Shown here piece after piece: positions 26,882-36,740 of a DNA stretch of 64,000 nucleotides. Each line of letters opens with the position of its first letter. Position 1 is the stretch's first letter. This stretch comes from Candidatus Thalassospirochaeta sargassi (lineage in GTDB: Bacteria > Spirochaetota > Spirochaetia > UBA9216), in NCBI GenBank assembly GCA_028532855.1, contig JAQQAL010000010.1, forward strand, positions 124,001-188,000. The letters are read 5' to 3'. The notes under the pieces were generated by a model. The model did no database searches, was not told the DNA's origin, and saw nothing but the letters and a program-made list of their open reading frames with translations. The translations under genes and the position numbers were made by a program.

Positions 26882-29167
26882 CTATCTGCCCAGCCACTCC
26901 TGAAAAAAGGTGATTATCCGGGATTTTTTATTATGGGTAACCGGTTCTTCATCATCCGGACCGATACATGATGGGCAGCCGAATTCACAGCTGCAGTTGG
27001 TAATCCGCTCATACGCCGCCATAAGAATTTTATCCGATTTGGAAGCAATTCCCTCAGACAAACCCGTTCCGCCGGGGTAATTGTCGTATATGTATATGCA
27101 GGGCTCATCGAAATGAGGGTCACGGAGCCGCTCAGCCACGCCCAGATCATGAGAATCACAGAGAAGAAATACCGGGCAGACGTTTTTAATCAGACTGCCT
27201 ATTCTGCCAATTACGTGTTCCTTAAGCTCGTCGGGTATTCTGTCGAATGATGCGCCCGCCTTGCTTCCCTCACTGAAGATGAATACTGCGCTTCTGGTAT
27301 GCATCTCTTCTTCAGGAAGAAATATTTCACCGAAACCAACATTTTCATGGCTCATATATTTTATTTTCTTAAATTTGGCAACCTGTTTGCGAACAAGCAC
27401 ATCGCCCTCTGCCAGGGCGCAGCCGGAAAGTTCGGTACGCTTATCCTCTTCTAAAACTTTTATGTCGGTTTTAACTACGGCATCGGTATAATAATTCAGG
27501 TTTGACTGTGCTACATAGCATTTCTTGTTATCTATGTCGAGTTTTCTAACCTGGTACTGCTCGCCGCGATGAATATATACAGCCTTATCGTAGATCATTT
27601 CCTTCGCGGATGGTCTGTCCATCTCGCCTATGACGATATTTTTACCGCCGGTTTCGTCGATGATTACGACATTTTCGCTCGTAGCGCTTCGGAGTGAGAT
27701 GCTTTCTGCCGGATAACCACGCTCAGACCAGTAGTATTTACCGCCGGTAAGTCTTATCACTCCCTCTTCTTCAAGATACATCAGGAGTTCTTTTGACTGG
27801 CGGCCGAAATCTTCATCAGGAGCAAAGGGCAGTTCGAAAACAGCGCATCTGAGGTGATCAAGGGCAATATAGATGTTGTCGGGGTCTATTAATGCCGATT
27901 CGGGATTTTTGCCGAAGAAGTAGCCGGGGTTTTCAATAACGAACTGATCAACAGGCGATGCAGAGGCGATAAGAACAGACAGTGAGGATGTTGCACGGCG
28001 TCCCGCACGTCCAGCCTGCTGCCATGAAGATGAAATACTGCCGGGAAAGCCGGCCATTATGGATGCATCCAGCCCGCCGATATCGATTCCAAGTTCAAGG
28101 GCGTTTGTTGAAACAATTCCCTGAATGCTGCCGTCCCGCATACCGCGTTCAATTTGACGCCTTTCGCTTGGCAGGTAACCGCCGCGGTAGGCCTCGACAC
28201 GTATTCTGCTGTTGTCAGTGAAAATGTTCGACAGGCGTTTGTTAATGTAGGATGATATAAGTTCGGTGCGTATTCGGGATCGGCAGAATACTATTGTTTT
28301 TATTCCGCGGCGTAGAAATTTCAGTGCAAGATTCTGAGATTCAAGCACCACACCCCGCCTTATCCCCTGCACGGGGTCAACAAGCGGTGGGTTATACAGT
28401 ACAAAGTGTTTCTCGCCCGACGGTGCACCGTTGTTGTCCACGAGGCTTACCGGGGCTTCCAGGATGTTTTCTGCAAGCTCTTTAGGGTTGCCGATAGTTG
28501 CTGAACAGCAAATGAACTGCGGGTCAGAGCCGTAGAAGCGGCAGATGCGCCTCAGGCGGCGAATGACGTTGGTTACATGCGAACCGAATACACCCCGGTA
28601 GATGTGAACCTCATCAATGACAATATATTTAACGTTGCTCAGGAATTTAATCCATTTGGGATGGTTAGGCATAATGCCGGTATGAAGCATATCCGGATTT
28701 GTAATAATTATACGACCGCCGTCCCGTGCCGCAACCCTTATAGAGGCTGGCGTATCTCCATCGTAGGTAACGGTTTTAACAGGAAGACAGGCTGTATCTA
28801 TCACCTCGTTAAGCTCTGACTGCTGATCCTGCGACAGTGCCTTTGTCGGGAAAAGATATAGGGCCCGTGCCTCAGGGTTTTTTAGCAGGTCGTTCAGTAC
28901 CGGCAGGTTGTAGCAGAGGGTTTTTCCCGATGCCGTCGGTGTTACAACAACTGTATTTTTACCGGCGGTAACATTATCCCAGCATTCACGCTGGTGTGAA
29001 TAAAGCTGTTCTATACCACGGCCTGTATAAATTTCTTTTAAAACCGGTTCAACATCATCCGGAAAATCTGCATAACTTCCTTCCCGTGCGGCAATTGTCT
29101 CCCAATGTGTGATATTTCGCTTAAAATCTCTATCATCTTTTATCGTCTTAATAAGGTCGCTGAGCAT
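26882..29167 (-). CDS. mrfA: MrfA/YprA-like DEAD-box helicase with DUF1998 domain
   Basis: 761 residues. Helicase motifs in order: Q-like YSHQRECWDNV, I TPTASGKTLCYNLP, II VIDEVHIY, III CSATIGNP, V STNALELGIDIGG, VI QQAGRAGRR. The C-terminal DUF1998 region carries four cysteines (NCSCEFGCPSCIG) expected to bind zinc. The coupling to mrfB supports a role in repair of bulky or cross-linked DNA. Confidence 0.85.
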   Translation of the reverse strand: MLSDLIKTIKDDRDFKRNITHWETIAAREGSYADFPDDVEPVLKEIYTGRGIEQLYSHQRECWDNVTAGKNTVVVTPTASGKTLCYNLPVLNDLLKNPEARALYLFPTKALSQDQQSELNEVIDTACLPVKTVTYDGDTPASIRVAARDGGRIIITNPDMLHTGIMPNHPKWIKFLSNVKYIVIDEVHIYRGVFGSHVTNVIRRLRRICRFYGSDPQFICCSATIGNPKELAENILEAPVSLVDNNGAPSGEKHFVLYNPPLVDPVQGIRRGVVLESQNLALKFLRRGIKTIVFCRSRIRTELISSYINKRLSNIFTDNSRIRVEAYRGGYLPSERRQIERGMRDGSIQGIVSTNALELGIDIGGLDASIMAGFPGSISSSWQQAGRAGRRATSSLSVLIASASPVDQFVIENPGYFFGKNPESALIDPDNIYIALDHLRCAVFELPFAPDEDFGRQSKELLMYLEEEGVIRLTGGKYYWSERGYPAESISLRSATSENVVIIDETGGKNIVIGEMDRPSAKEMIYDKAVYIHRGEQYQVRKLDIDNKKCYVAQSNLNYYTDAVVKTDIKVLEEDKRTELSGCALAEGDVLVRKQVAKFKKIKYMSHENVGFGEIFLPEEEMHTRSAVFIFSEGSKAGASFDRIPDELKEHVIGRIGSLIKNVCPVFLLCDSHDLGVAERLRDPHFDEPCIYIYDNYPGGTGLSEGIASKSDKILMAAYERITNCSCEFGCPSCIGPDDEEPVTHNKKSRIITFFQEWLGR

Positions 29168-29393
29168 GGCGATATGTTAGCACAAAAGAACAGGGCTGTC
29201 TTTATTATTTGTGTTTTACCCAGATACCGGTATATTCAGGTACCGGTAATTTTTTTCGGTACTATCATTCTTTCTTATGTCTATTTTGATAAAAGATACC
29301 ATGCACTAACAAAAGATTTTTAAAAATATACTATTGTAAGTGCTTGCTAACATATAGTACAATTATGAAATCAAAGCATTCGGGAGGTTCTGT

Positions 29394-29972
29394 TTGCCGA
29401 AGATTATTTCAGAGGAAAAGATATTCAGAGCTGTTTTAAAAGTAATAAGCGAGAAAAGCTATATTGGTGCATCGACCAAACAAATGGCGGAGGAAGCCGG
29501 CGTAAGCGAGATTACCCTCTTTCGAAAATATGGGACAAAAGCAGGAATTGTAAAAACTGCCGTGAAATACATGGTTGATATTAATAAGATAGCATTCGAA
29601 ATCAGGTATACCGGCAATTTGAACGCTGATCTTATAAGGGTGGTTGATATCTTTCGGGACATGATTAATAAGAATATTCATTTTATGATTGTATTGTTCT
29701 CTGATTTGCCTAGAGTTGAAGAACTTAGGGATGTTCTGGAGTTACCGGGGAGTATAACAGAGAGTTTTGGGGAAATGATAAAAGAATATCATAATGAGGG
29801 TTTTCTGTTCGAAGAACATCCGCGGCAGACAATGAGCGCCCTGATTGGTCCACTGATCTACGACAGGATACTATCTGGAGTGATGAATAAGAATATTTCT
29901 AATCAGATGGAGAGCCGGGAGTATGTGAAACTATTCTTAACCGGAAGAAAAAAGAAAGTTATCAGAATATAG
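29394..29972 (+). CDS. TetR-family transcriptional regulator
   Basis: 192 residues starting at TTG 29394, with GGGAGG seven bases upstream; no ATG fits this frame. The N-terminal helix-turn-helix (VISEKSYIGASTKQMAEEAGVSEITLFRKYGTKAGI) is typical of TetR. The ligand domain is generic. It stands alone, so the target may be its own promoter or a distant gene. Confidence 0.8.
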   Translation: MPKIISEEKIFRAVLKVISEKSYIGASTKQMAEEAGVSEITLFRKYGTKAGIVKTAVKYMVDINKIAFEIRYTGNLNADLIRVVDIFRDMINKNIHFMIVLFSDLPRVEELRDVLELPGSITESFGEMIKEYHNEGFLFEEHPRQTMSALIGPLIYDRILSGVMNKNISNQMESREYVKLFLTGRKKKVIRI

Positions 29973-29991
29973 CAGTACCAGTGTAGTGTCG

Positions 29992-30846
29992 CTAATTATT
30001 TTTTACAGCCTGCTTAAAAAGTTTAATCCATTCTTCATCATCTGAAGGAATAAATTTAAGAAGGAATCCTCCCTGATGACAAAAAACAGTATTTGACGGG
30101 GAAGTTTTAGAAAAATCAACTATTTTATGGCCATAATCGGTTCTGTAGAAGGTCAGCACATCGGGATTTTTATTATCAAAAGAAAGAATTGATGAGACAT
30201 TGTTCTTATCAACTATTTCTCCGGATGCGGACCGCAGTGCTGGAACCAATTCTTTGGGAGGTTTATTCAGGTATTTCAGAATGTTAATATTTAATACAGT
30301 CGTTATTTCAATATTACCAGTCTGTTTAAGCCAGTCAGATGCCATAGCTTTTTGGATCTCAAAATTAATCTTATCTTCAAGACCAGCAATAAATATTCTC
30401 AAAATTAGCATTGGATCTTCTTCAAAGGTTTTTAACACAATCTGCTGACTGAAGGTTAGATAGTCTCTGCTCTCATCTAAAACATCAAAATCATTAAGGC
30501 TCATCGGCCCGTTTCTATCGACCTTTGAAACAAGTTCTATATACCTGTGGAGCTCCGTATTTTTCAGATGAGCGAAAAATTCATCGAAAATAAGTAATGC
30601 AGCACAGTCAAGATCTTTATCCTGATGATGATCAAAAAGATTTCTGCTGATGTCAAAAACAAGGCCGCAATCAATGAAATATGTGTCATCAGCCAATTTT
30701 TCCGCACCGGCCATTTCTGCTGCTTTGAGAGAGTCAACTCTTGTTATCGAATCTGGCTCTTCTTCAAGATGAATTGCAAGCAATGCTGACGCCAGAAGTT
30801 CATCCATATGGGCCTTGCCGTCGTGTATAATTATTTTATAGGACAT
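29992..30846 (-). CDS. MYG1/UPF0160-like metal-dependent hydrolase
   Basis: 284 residues with the MYG1-type motifs IHDGKAHMDELLASALL near the N-terminus and FDHHQDKDLDCAALLI at about residue 90. The clustered His/Asp residues are expected to bind divalent metal as in DHH phosphoesterases. Eukaryotic MYG1 is a 3'-5' RNA exonuclease; the bacterial substrate is unknown. Confidence 0.65.
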   Translation of the reverse strand: MSYKIIIHDGKAHMDELLASALLAIHLEEEPDSITRVDSLKAAEMAGAEKLADDTYFIDCGLVFDISRNLFDHHQDKDLDCAALLIFDEFFAHLKNTELHRYIELVSKVDRNGPMSLNDFDVLDESRDYLTFSQQIVLKTFEEDPMLILRIFIAGLEDKINFEIQKAMASDWLKQTGNIEITTVLNINILKYLNKPPKELVPALRSASGEIVDKNNVSSILSFDNKNPDVLTFYRTDYGHKIVDFSKTSPSNTVFCHQGGFLLKFIPSDDEEWIKLFKQAVKNN

Positions 30847-30931
30847 ATGTTCTCCAAATATAATGGTTTGACTATAACAGATGGTTTGTTTATAAGGAAT
30901 CTACTGTTTTTTAGTGAATTGTTATAGTATT

Positions 30932-31606
30932 TTATACTACTTCAAGTAGTATGAGACCGTTGATTAATTTGCGCCTGAGAATGAAATCAAATCGATTTAT
31001 ATCCATACACATAAGAAAATCAGTATACGGAGCAAAGGTCTCTTCGACGAATCCCCTTCCGGTGCCGTTTCTGAGTTTGACTATCACGTCTTCAAAAGAT
31101 GAGTTTTCTCCAGTTAGTCTTGCTTTAAGATAGTCAGCAAAAACCCAATCTTCTTCACCGTATAAGGTATCTTTTGGTGCTGTGCAGTAGATATTTACTG
31201 TCTGAATTTTATTGTCATATATGTGATTGAGCAAGGCTTGAAGATTTACAAAACTTCCAACAACGACCTCATTATCAACTGGTTGAGCAAGAACGCCCCT
31301 TGTGCCGTTTGTAGTTGTATGAATAACAACATTCCTGGAAAAATCAGAACCGGCTATTTCAGTCGGAGAATTTCCGAAATTGAAGCCTTCGATTTTATAT
31401 CCTTCGCGCTCTCCAATTAAGATTGAATTCTTATTCGCGTTTTTAAGCTGCCATGAGTGTTCGATTGATTCCGACAGTATGTATTTAAGCGGATTTTTTT
31501 CCTGAATATAGTAGGCGGTAGAGAATGCACGAAAAACATCAACAACAATAGTAAATCCTTCGATTTTTTCCGTATTTGAATCAGGGGCAATAATATTTAT
31601 TTTCAT
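30932..31606 (-). CDS. 2-phosphosulfolactate phosphatase-like protein (ComB family)
   Basis: 224 residues. Family blocks VVDVFRAFSTAYY, GEREGYKIEGFNFGNSPTE and HTTTNGTRGVL match ComB, which dephosphorylates 2-phosphosulfolactate in the sulfolactate/coenzyme M pathway. No other gene of that pathway is nearby, so the real substrate may differ. Confidence 0.75.
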   Translation of the reverse strand: MKINIIAPDSNTEKIEGFTIVVDVFRAFSTAYYIQEKNPLKYILSESIEHSWQLKNANKNSILIGEREGYKIEGFNFGNSPTEIAGSDFSRNVVIHTTTNGTRGVLAQPVDNEVVVGSFVNLQALLNHIYDNKIQTVNIYCTAPKDTLYGEEDWVFADYLKARLTGENSSFEDVIVKLRNGTGRGFVEETFAPYTDFLMCMDINRFDFILRRKLINGLILLEVV

Positions 31607-31736
31607 ATTTTCTTTCCGGAATAAAATTCATATATTTGCGGCTTAATGACTGATGCATCAGAAGCATAAGCTGCATTATGCATCTGCATGACTTTATTCG
31701 GCAGTTTATCAATGCCGGAACAGGCTTTAAGGCTTA

Positions 31737-32273
31737 TCATTCAGCTATATATGCTCCGACTATTTCTGCAATGAACATTGTGTGAAAATCTCGGTTTGCA
31801 CTATGATAATCACTTCCTGCATCCTGAGGATAAAATTCAGTTTTTAAATCATCAGGAATATTATTTTTATCCTGCAGCTGGGAATAAAGAACTTTACATT
31901 CAAGTGTCAAAGGAAGTTCTTTTATGCCGGGAACATCAACATTTTCGCTTTCAATAAAGGTTAAGCCGAGTTCTTTTGCTTTATCATAGTCTCTGCCACT
32001 TTTTGTACCGCAGAATCCAAGTATTTTCCCGGCCTTGTCCTCCATCGGGATATTTACCGTAAACTCTTTCTTATTTACAATCATGTCATGAGTATATCGT
32101 CCTGTTCGAATAAAAGCTGTAAAAATCAGTTTATTCCATTCAAATCCAACCTGACCCCATGCAACTGTCAGGCTGTTTACCCTGTCGTTTAACCTGCACG
32201 TTATAAGTATACCTGTTTTAAGTTGGCTCATTATGTGATTCATATGCTTGTAAATATCAATTTTATTATTCAT
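31737..32273 (-). CDS. Flavin reductase-like (FMN-binding split barrel) protein
   Basis: 178 residues. The N-terminal KTGILITCRLNDRVNSLTVAWGQVGFEW and the NIPMEDKAGKILGFCGTKSGRDYDK stretch are typical of the flavin reductase/FlaRed family. It binds FMN and may reduce flavins or act as an NAD(P)H oxidoreductase. Monocistronic or cotranscribed with the DUF1697 gene 27 bp upstream. Confidence 0.75.
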   Translation of the reverse strand: MNNKIDIYKHMNHIMSQLKTGILITCRLNDRVNSLTVAWGQVGFEWNKLIFTAFIRTGRYTHDMIVNKKEFTVNIPMEDKAGKILGFCGTKSGRDYDKAKELGLTFIESENVDVPGIKELPLTLECKVLYSQLQDKNNIPDDLKTEFYPQDAGSDYHSANRDFHTMFIAEIVGAYIAE

Positions 32274-32300
32274 TTATCCCTTCGATATAAGATGTGATGT

Positions 32301-32828
32301 TTAGTCTAAACCGGCCAGATATCTGGCCGTGTTAACATTTCTTACAGTCATAAAATGATATAGTTTTCTTCCAATCAATTTATTTAACTGACTTTTATTG
32401 TAATCTTTCTTCATTATATGCCAGATTATAGCTCCATTACAATAAATAAGATCGGTATATTTCCTGTTAACTGGTATTTCATCCAAAGTTTTTTCTGAAT
32501 CTATTTCAGGGAATAAATATGCAACATCGGTTTTCTGGTCCTTGTTGTTCTGCCATTCGTCAGGTATAACAGATTCAATATGAATAATTTCTTCAGAGGT
32601 TTTAATAAGCGTGCGAATATTTAAAGCGAATTCTTCGAATAGTGTTTTTGAGATAGATTCTGAAACAATTTCCCTGCTAAGATCAGTTTCAAATATTATA
32701 TTACCTGAATTAAGATATGTTTCTACATTCATATATTTCATTGATTCGAGCAAAGTTCTCAGTCGCTTCATATCTACTTTATTTTTTCCGCCGACATTTA
32801 TTCCTCTCAGCAGTGCAATGTATTTCAA
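32301..32828 (-). CDS. DUF1697 protein
   Basis: 175 residues opening with MKYIALLRGINVGGKNKVDM and YLNSGNIIFET, the DUF1697 signature. Function of the family is unknown. It follows the lipoprotein gene by 3 bp and is likely cotranscribed. Confidence 0.8.
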   Translation of the reverse strand: MKYIALLRGINVGGKNKVDMKRLRTLLESMKYMNVETYLNSGNIIFETDLSREIVSESISKTLFEEFALNIRTLIKTSEEIIHIESVIPDEWQNNKDQKTDVAYLFPEIDSEKTLDEIPVNRKYTDLIYCNGAIIWHIMKKDYNKSQLNKLIGRKLYHFMTVRNVNTARYLAGLD

Positions 32829-32831
32829 GAC

Positions 32832-34577
32832 CTACTCCATGTAAATATCTGGCCATTTATCAAAATTACGCTCAAGAACTTCATAATTAAATGTTGCTAT
32901 TACCCAAACATTGTTTTTAGATTTAACATCATAGGTGATTATATCACCATTAGGCCAGACGAATTCTGTATATAAACGGTTGGTATCAGGATTTGATTTG
33001 GATAAAGACTCTGCAAGCATATGGTGATTCTCAGTATAACCGGGAAAAAGAACAAGAAGACCAAGATCTTTTTTCTTTGCATCATTGAAAGCCGCAATTG
33101 ATAGTGATGGATTTAAATTATAGATATACCAACCTTCTGAGTAGGCCGTGGGTTCTGCCCATTCAGGAATAAAAACGTGTTGATCGCTGCAGGCAAAATT
33201 TCTGAAAACGCCGGTGTTGTTCCAGTCTTTATAGTCACCCCGGCCATGCAGATGGAAACAATCTCTGTAGTCTGTTATTCCATCGGAAAGAATCAAGGTT
33301 GTAGGTCTCGCTACAATCATAGAACTTTTACCTCTGTAGACCCCTCCTGCGGAGAGGAGGTACCCCGGTCCGCCGCTGAAAATTTCGGGTGAGGCTTCCG
33401 TCCCTCTTCCTAAACGTGCAAAATATGGAAAATCTTTTTCTTTAATCAGATTCAACGTTTTATCTGGAACACGATAAGGCATAATTGCTGCATAAAATGC
33501 GGTATGAAGCCTATCCGTGATGGGAAGAATCTGGAAATCAGGATCATCAATACTTACCCAAAGCCGTGAGAGCATCGACGTATCATCAGCCTGAATGGAT
33601 GTTGTCCCGGCCTTTTGGGGCTGACGCCGAAAAGGAACGCAGCGCCTCATATCAAGGCTGCCCAGTGCGTATTTGAACATAATTGTATCAAGTACTTCCT
33701 GTGCCTTTGATGATAGCGGTTCTTCAGCAAATGCTTCCAGATTCATCAAGGCTGTTATTGTGTAGCCGGAATACGGTAAAGAGTTGAACTCAAATAATCC
33801 TGCATCTATCAATTCATCCAGAAAATCCATCAGAAAGGTTTCAACACCGTTTGTTCGATTATTATACTGCGGATCGGTATTGCCATAGACATCGCGTAAA
33901 TATTGATTTTTCAGGTACCTGCTGCCTTCCGTCATTAGAATATGGTTTTCAGTATCAGGAACAATATTCAAACTGCCGGGAACGTGGGCTCTGACCTTGT
34001 TCCCGGATTCTATCAAAAGGTTATTTAGTAAATGGTCTCTTGTTTCCGGGTACAAAAGTCCGGGCTTGTTACCGAATTTATATAAAATTGCAGTCAGGGG
34101 CACTTCCGTAAAATCATAGTCGCCGCCCTTTCTAAGAGCCCAGGTTGATCCGCTTTCCGACCATGGCTCTACAGCTTTATTGAGGAGATAATTATTGACC
34201 GAATCGATATCAATACCCATAATCAGTTTTGCCAATATAATCCTCGGAGCTTTTATCTTGGCACCCTGCTTATTCCATTCCGGAATATCTTTTTGAGCCC
34301 AATAACTAATCAGGTTTTTGACGACTCTACCTGAAAGGTCATTTTTACCGTATTCATCAATAAGCGCGGTAGCTCTTTCTGTGGACCCTATTGGAATCTC
34401 AATATTGCCTGGAGATAAATCAACCGCGTTAATTCTTCCACTGAAGAGGTGGGTCGACGTACAGCTATTCAGGCTGAAAAACAAGATAAAAAAAGCGGCA
34501 ACTGTGAGATTCAGATGAAGAGAATTATTAAAATTCCAATAATTCAAAATATTTTTTAAAAAAATTTCAATTTTCAT
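32832..34577 (-). CDS. Large predicted lipoprotein, possibly alpha/alpha-toroid carbohydrate-active
   Basis: 581 residues with an N-terminal hydrophobic segment and lipobox FFSLNSC (Cys near residue 39; the true start may be downstream of the annotated one). The rest is Trp/Tyr rich with helical first half and beta-rich second half containing HLHGRGDYKDW. This shape resembles polysaccharide lyase or heparinase-like enzymes, but no family signature was recognised, so the function is left open. Confidence 0.55.
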   Translation of the reverse strand: MKIEIFLKNILNYWNFNNSLHLNLTVAAFFILFFSLNSCTSTHLFSGRINAVDLSPGNIEIPIGSTERATALIDEYGKNDLSGRVVKNLISYWAQKDIPEWNKQGAKIKAPRIILAKLIMGIDIDSVNNYLLNKAVEPWSESGSTWALRKGGDYDFTEVPLTAILYKFGNKPGLLYPETRDHLLNNLLIESGNKVRAHVPGSLNIVPDTENHILMTEGSRYLKNQYLRDVYGNTDPQYNNRTNGVETFLMDFLDELIDAGLFEFNSLPYSGYTITALMNLEAFAEEPLSSKAQEVLDTIMFKYALGSLDMRRCVPFRRQPQKAGTTSIQADDTSMLSRLWVSIDDPDFQILPITDRLHTAFYAAIMPYRVPDKTLNLIKEKDFPYFARLGRGTEASPEIFSGGPGYLLSAGGVYRGKSSMIVARPTTLILSDGITDYRDCFHLHGRGDYKDWNNTGVFRNFACSDQHVFIPEWAEPTAYSEGWYIYNLNPSLSIAAFNDAKKKDLGLLVLFPGYTENHHMLAESLSKSNPDTNRLYTEFVWPNGDIITYDVKSKNNVWVIATFNYEVLERNFDKWPDIYME

Positions 34578-34639
34578 AATGGAATAATAAATTATAGCAT
34601 TTCCTTTTCAAATTTTTCAGCAAAATTGTGTAATCATAT

Positions 34640-35020
34640 TTAACTAAGAGCAATAATTATACTTGTTATTAGTTGAATTAATGCTACTGGTGCCCATATA
34701 CGTTCAATCTTACTGGGAGTTATAGTATTCATTACTGCTCCAGCAAGATTGAAAGCAACCACTATCCAAATTGCAATCTTTGAAAATTGCAGCATACCAG
34801 GTAGAATCAGTTCGGCTCGGGATAAAACAATTATCGCTATAAATGTCAGAATTAAAATATTAAGAATAGCTAACAGTCTCATTCTGGGTGGATATTTACC
34901 TGAGAATTTTCCACCCATTGAGGCTGCTCCCCAGGGTAGACCGGCAGCAAGGCATGTCTGAAATAATATTACAATTATAGATAACCCTGTAAAAATTTTT
35001 GCTGATAATACAACAAGCAT
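34640..35020 (-). CDS. Small four-helix membrane protein
   Basis: 126 residues with four hydrophobic helices and few charges (LPWGAASMGGKFSGKYPPRMR between TM1 and TM2). Function unknown. It follows the Rieske-type ferredoxin gene by 29 bp and may be cotranscribed with it. Confidence 0.65.
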   Translation of the reverse strand: MLVVLSAKIFTGLSIIVILFQTCLAAGLPWGAASMGGKFSGKYPPRMRLLAILNILILTFIAIIVLSRAELILPGMLQFSKIAIWIVVAFNLAGAVMNTITPSKIERIWAPVALIQLITSIIIALS

Positions 35021-35049
35021 TATTCACCTCCATCGTAGGTATAAAGTAT

Positions 35050-35409
35050 TCAGTCAAAAAAATGCAATAGAGGATCATCATCTTCTTCTTCCTCTGGCAG
35101 GGGTTTAGAAGTGATCATGATAACATCACCATCTATTTTCAGTCCATATTTTTTTAATCTTGAAGCATTCTGATTAAGACATTCTCCAGTGACCAGATTG
35201 AATTTCCATCCATGTCTAGGACAGGTTGCTATATCACCAGAAATATGGCCTTTAGTTATATCTGCTCCCTGATGCTTACATCCAACTTCGATTGCATAGA
35301 ATTCTGAATTATTATCTTTAATTATTCCAACTTTTTTACCCAATATGGTAACACTTTTAATTCTATTATTCTTAAAATCATTTATATTAGCCGCTTTTAT
35401 GTAATCCAT
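35050..35409 (-). CDS. Rieske-type [2Fe-2S] ferredoxin
   Basis: 119 residues. The cluster ligands are in GCKHQGADI (C-x-H) and CPRHGWKFNLVTGECL (C-x2-H), the standard Rieske spacing. Soluble, so it probably acts as an electron carrier or regulatory ferredoxin. The C-terminus is unusually acidic (EEEEDDD). Confidence 0.88.
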   Translation of the reverse strand: MDYIKAANINDFKNNRIKSVTILGKKVGIIKDNNSEFYAIEVGCKHQGADITKGHISGDIATCPRHGWKFNLVTGECLNQNASRLKKYGLKIDGDVIMITSKPLPEEEEDDDPLLHFFD

Positions 35410-35484
35410 GTTTTTCTCCTCTTTTGTATTTCAACACTGTATCTTGCGTGAATCGTGCGGCATCGAATATCCGCTGTTATTTTT

Positions 35485-36123
35485 TTATTCGGGTATTTTT
35501 GTAATTTTGAAAATATATGCATACCCTTTTTTTATAAAGTTTTCTCCTCTCATTTCGTTTAGAACTTTTTCTATATCAATAGCTGTCCCGTCTTTTTTAA
35601 TAAAATAATCATCTAAATCTTTATCAGTGATATTAAACTTGTCACCATATCTTTTGACTACAGCAATTAATTCATAGTCTTGATCAGTATAAGCGATACT
35701 TGCATCACCATGACTGTTGTTACAGACTAATAACCCCATATCCTTTAAATATTTTTTGCAGGATTGTGATATGAAACCTGCATAAAATGAAAACATAATA
35801 TCGAATGCCGACTCATTAATTGGCAAATTACTTGTGTAATCAGCTTGAAATGCATTTATTGAAGGTGGGCCATCATAGATTTTATTGAGTTTGATATAGT
35901 CCAAGACAGCTTCATTATTAAAAAAACTGGATATTCTTTTATCTGCATCAATATAAGTCATCTTCCTTATATAAAATGAGGGTGAAATATGAACGAAACT
36001 GCCGGGGTAAATACAGTTTTGTGGCTTATATAAGTCATTTATTTTTTTGAATAATTCTTTTCTTTCATCACTTTTATCAATAAAATACTGCTTATACAAT
36101 TTCGGTATTTCAATTTTTTGCAT
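35485..36123 (-). CDS. Hypothetical protein, weakly methyltransferase-like
   Basis: 212 residues. A FVHISPSFYIRKMTYIDADKR segment followed later by AFDIMFSFYAGFISQSCKKYLKDMGLLVCNN resembles the acidic and post-IV parts of class I methyltransferases, but the glycine-rich SAM loop is missing. Possibly a divergent or inactive member. Confidence in the function is low; the ORF itself is convincing. Confidence 0.5.
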   Translation of the reverse strand: MQKIEIPKLYKQYFIDKSDERKELFKKINDLYKPQNCIYPGSFVHISPSFYIRKMTYIDADKRISSFFNNEAVLDYIKLNKIYDGPPSINAFQADYTSNLPINESAFDIMFSFYAGFISQSCKKYLKDMGLLVCNNSHGDASIAYTDQDYELIAVVKRYGDKFNITDKDLDDYFIKKDGTAIDIEKVLNEMRGENFIKKGYAYIFKITKIPE

Positions 36124-36313
36124 ATGAGCTCCAAAAAGTGACAGATAAGTATCTCAAAATAGATGACGCTGCTTCTAAACGTGAACTTTTATAGTCCATA
36201 ATAAACGGGATATAAAAGTAATCGCGAAACAACACATTCAGCATAGGTTGAGGATAATTAAGTATTTCATTTACCAGCTCTGACAATGTTTCTCCTGAAC
36301 TCAACCATTTCAA
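36110..36313 (-). CDS. Short hypothetical ORF
   Basis: 67 residues between two minus-strand genes, overlapping the following gene by 14 bp and the DUF1801 fragment by 47 bp. No recognisable motif. It may be noise in a decayed stretch. Confidence 0.25.
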   Translation of the reverse strand: MKWLSSGETLSELVNEILNYPQPMLNVLFRDYFYIPFIMDYKSSRLEAASSILRYLSVTFWSSYAKN

Positions 36314-36458
36314 TTATAAGCTCACAAGGGATTGGTCTGTTTATAGGAAATTGAATTGAACCTTTACCCTGTTTATAGATAGTCAACTTATCTGAGATTT
36401 TTTCAATAGTAGTTGGGTGTGGATAAAATCCCACGTGCTTTTTATATCCACCAATCAT
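36267..36458 (-). pseudogene. C-terminal fragment of a DUF1801/YdhG-like protein
   Basis: 63 residues that begin at YKKHVGFYPHP and run through KGSIQFPINRPIP, which is the second half of DUF1801 proteins (about 115 residues). The N-terminal helical half is absent from the 280 bp upstream (36459-36740), where I see no other gene, so this is a truncated remnant. Confidence 0.6.
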
Positions 36459-36691
36459 AATCTGTTGTTCTCTTTTCCCGTTTTTAACTAAAGCTAGTCA
36501 TCAACAGTTTTGAATTCAGACATAACAACTCCGTTATAAAGCTCTGAAACCATACTATCCTGCAGACTGAGCTTCTATTCTTTACGGCTATAGAATAACT
36601 CAATTTCTGCTGTATGTAAATCTTTGAATCACTCCTGCCTGCTCAACACCCTCTATATTTCTTAATTCTGGCTATATCTGCGGATGGCGAC

Positions 36692-36719
36692 AAAAAAAGC
36701 GTGTCCGGATGGACACGCT
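36692..36719 (-). terminator. Rho-independent terminator of the second sugar operon
   Basis: AGCGTGTCC and GGACACGCT form a perfect 9-bp stem around a 4-base loop, followed on the minus strand by seven T, 22 bp after the binding-protein stop. Confidence 0.88.
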
Positions 36720-36740
36720 ATGAAATATTTTTAACATATT

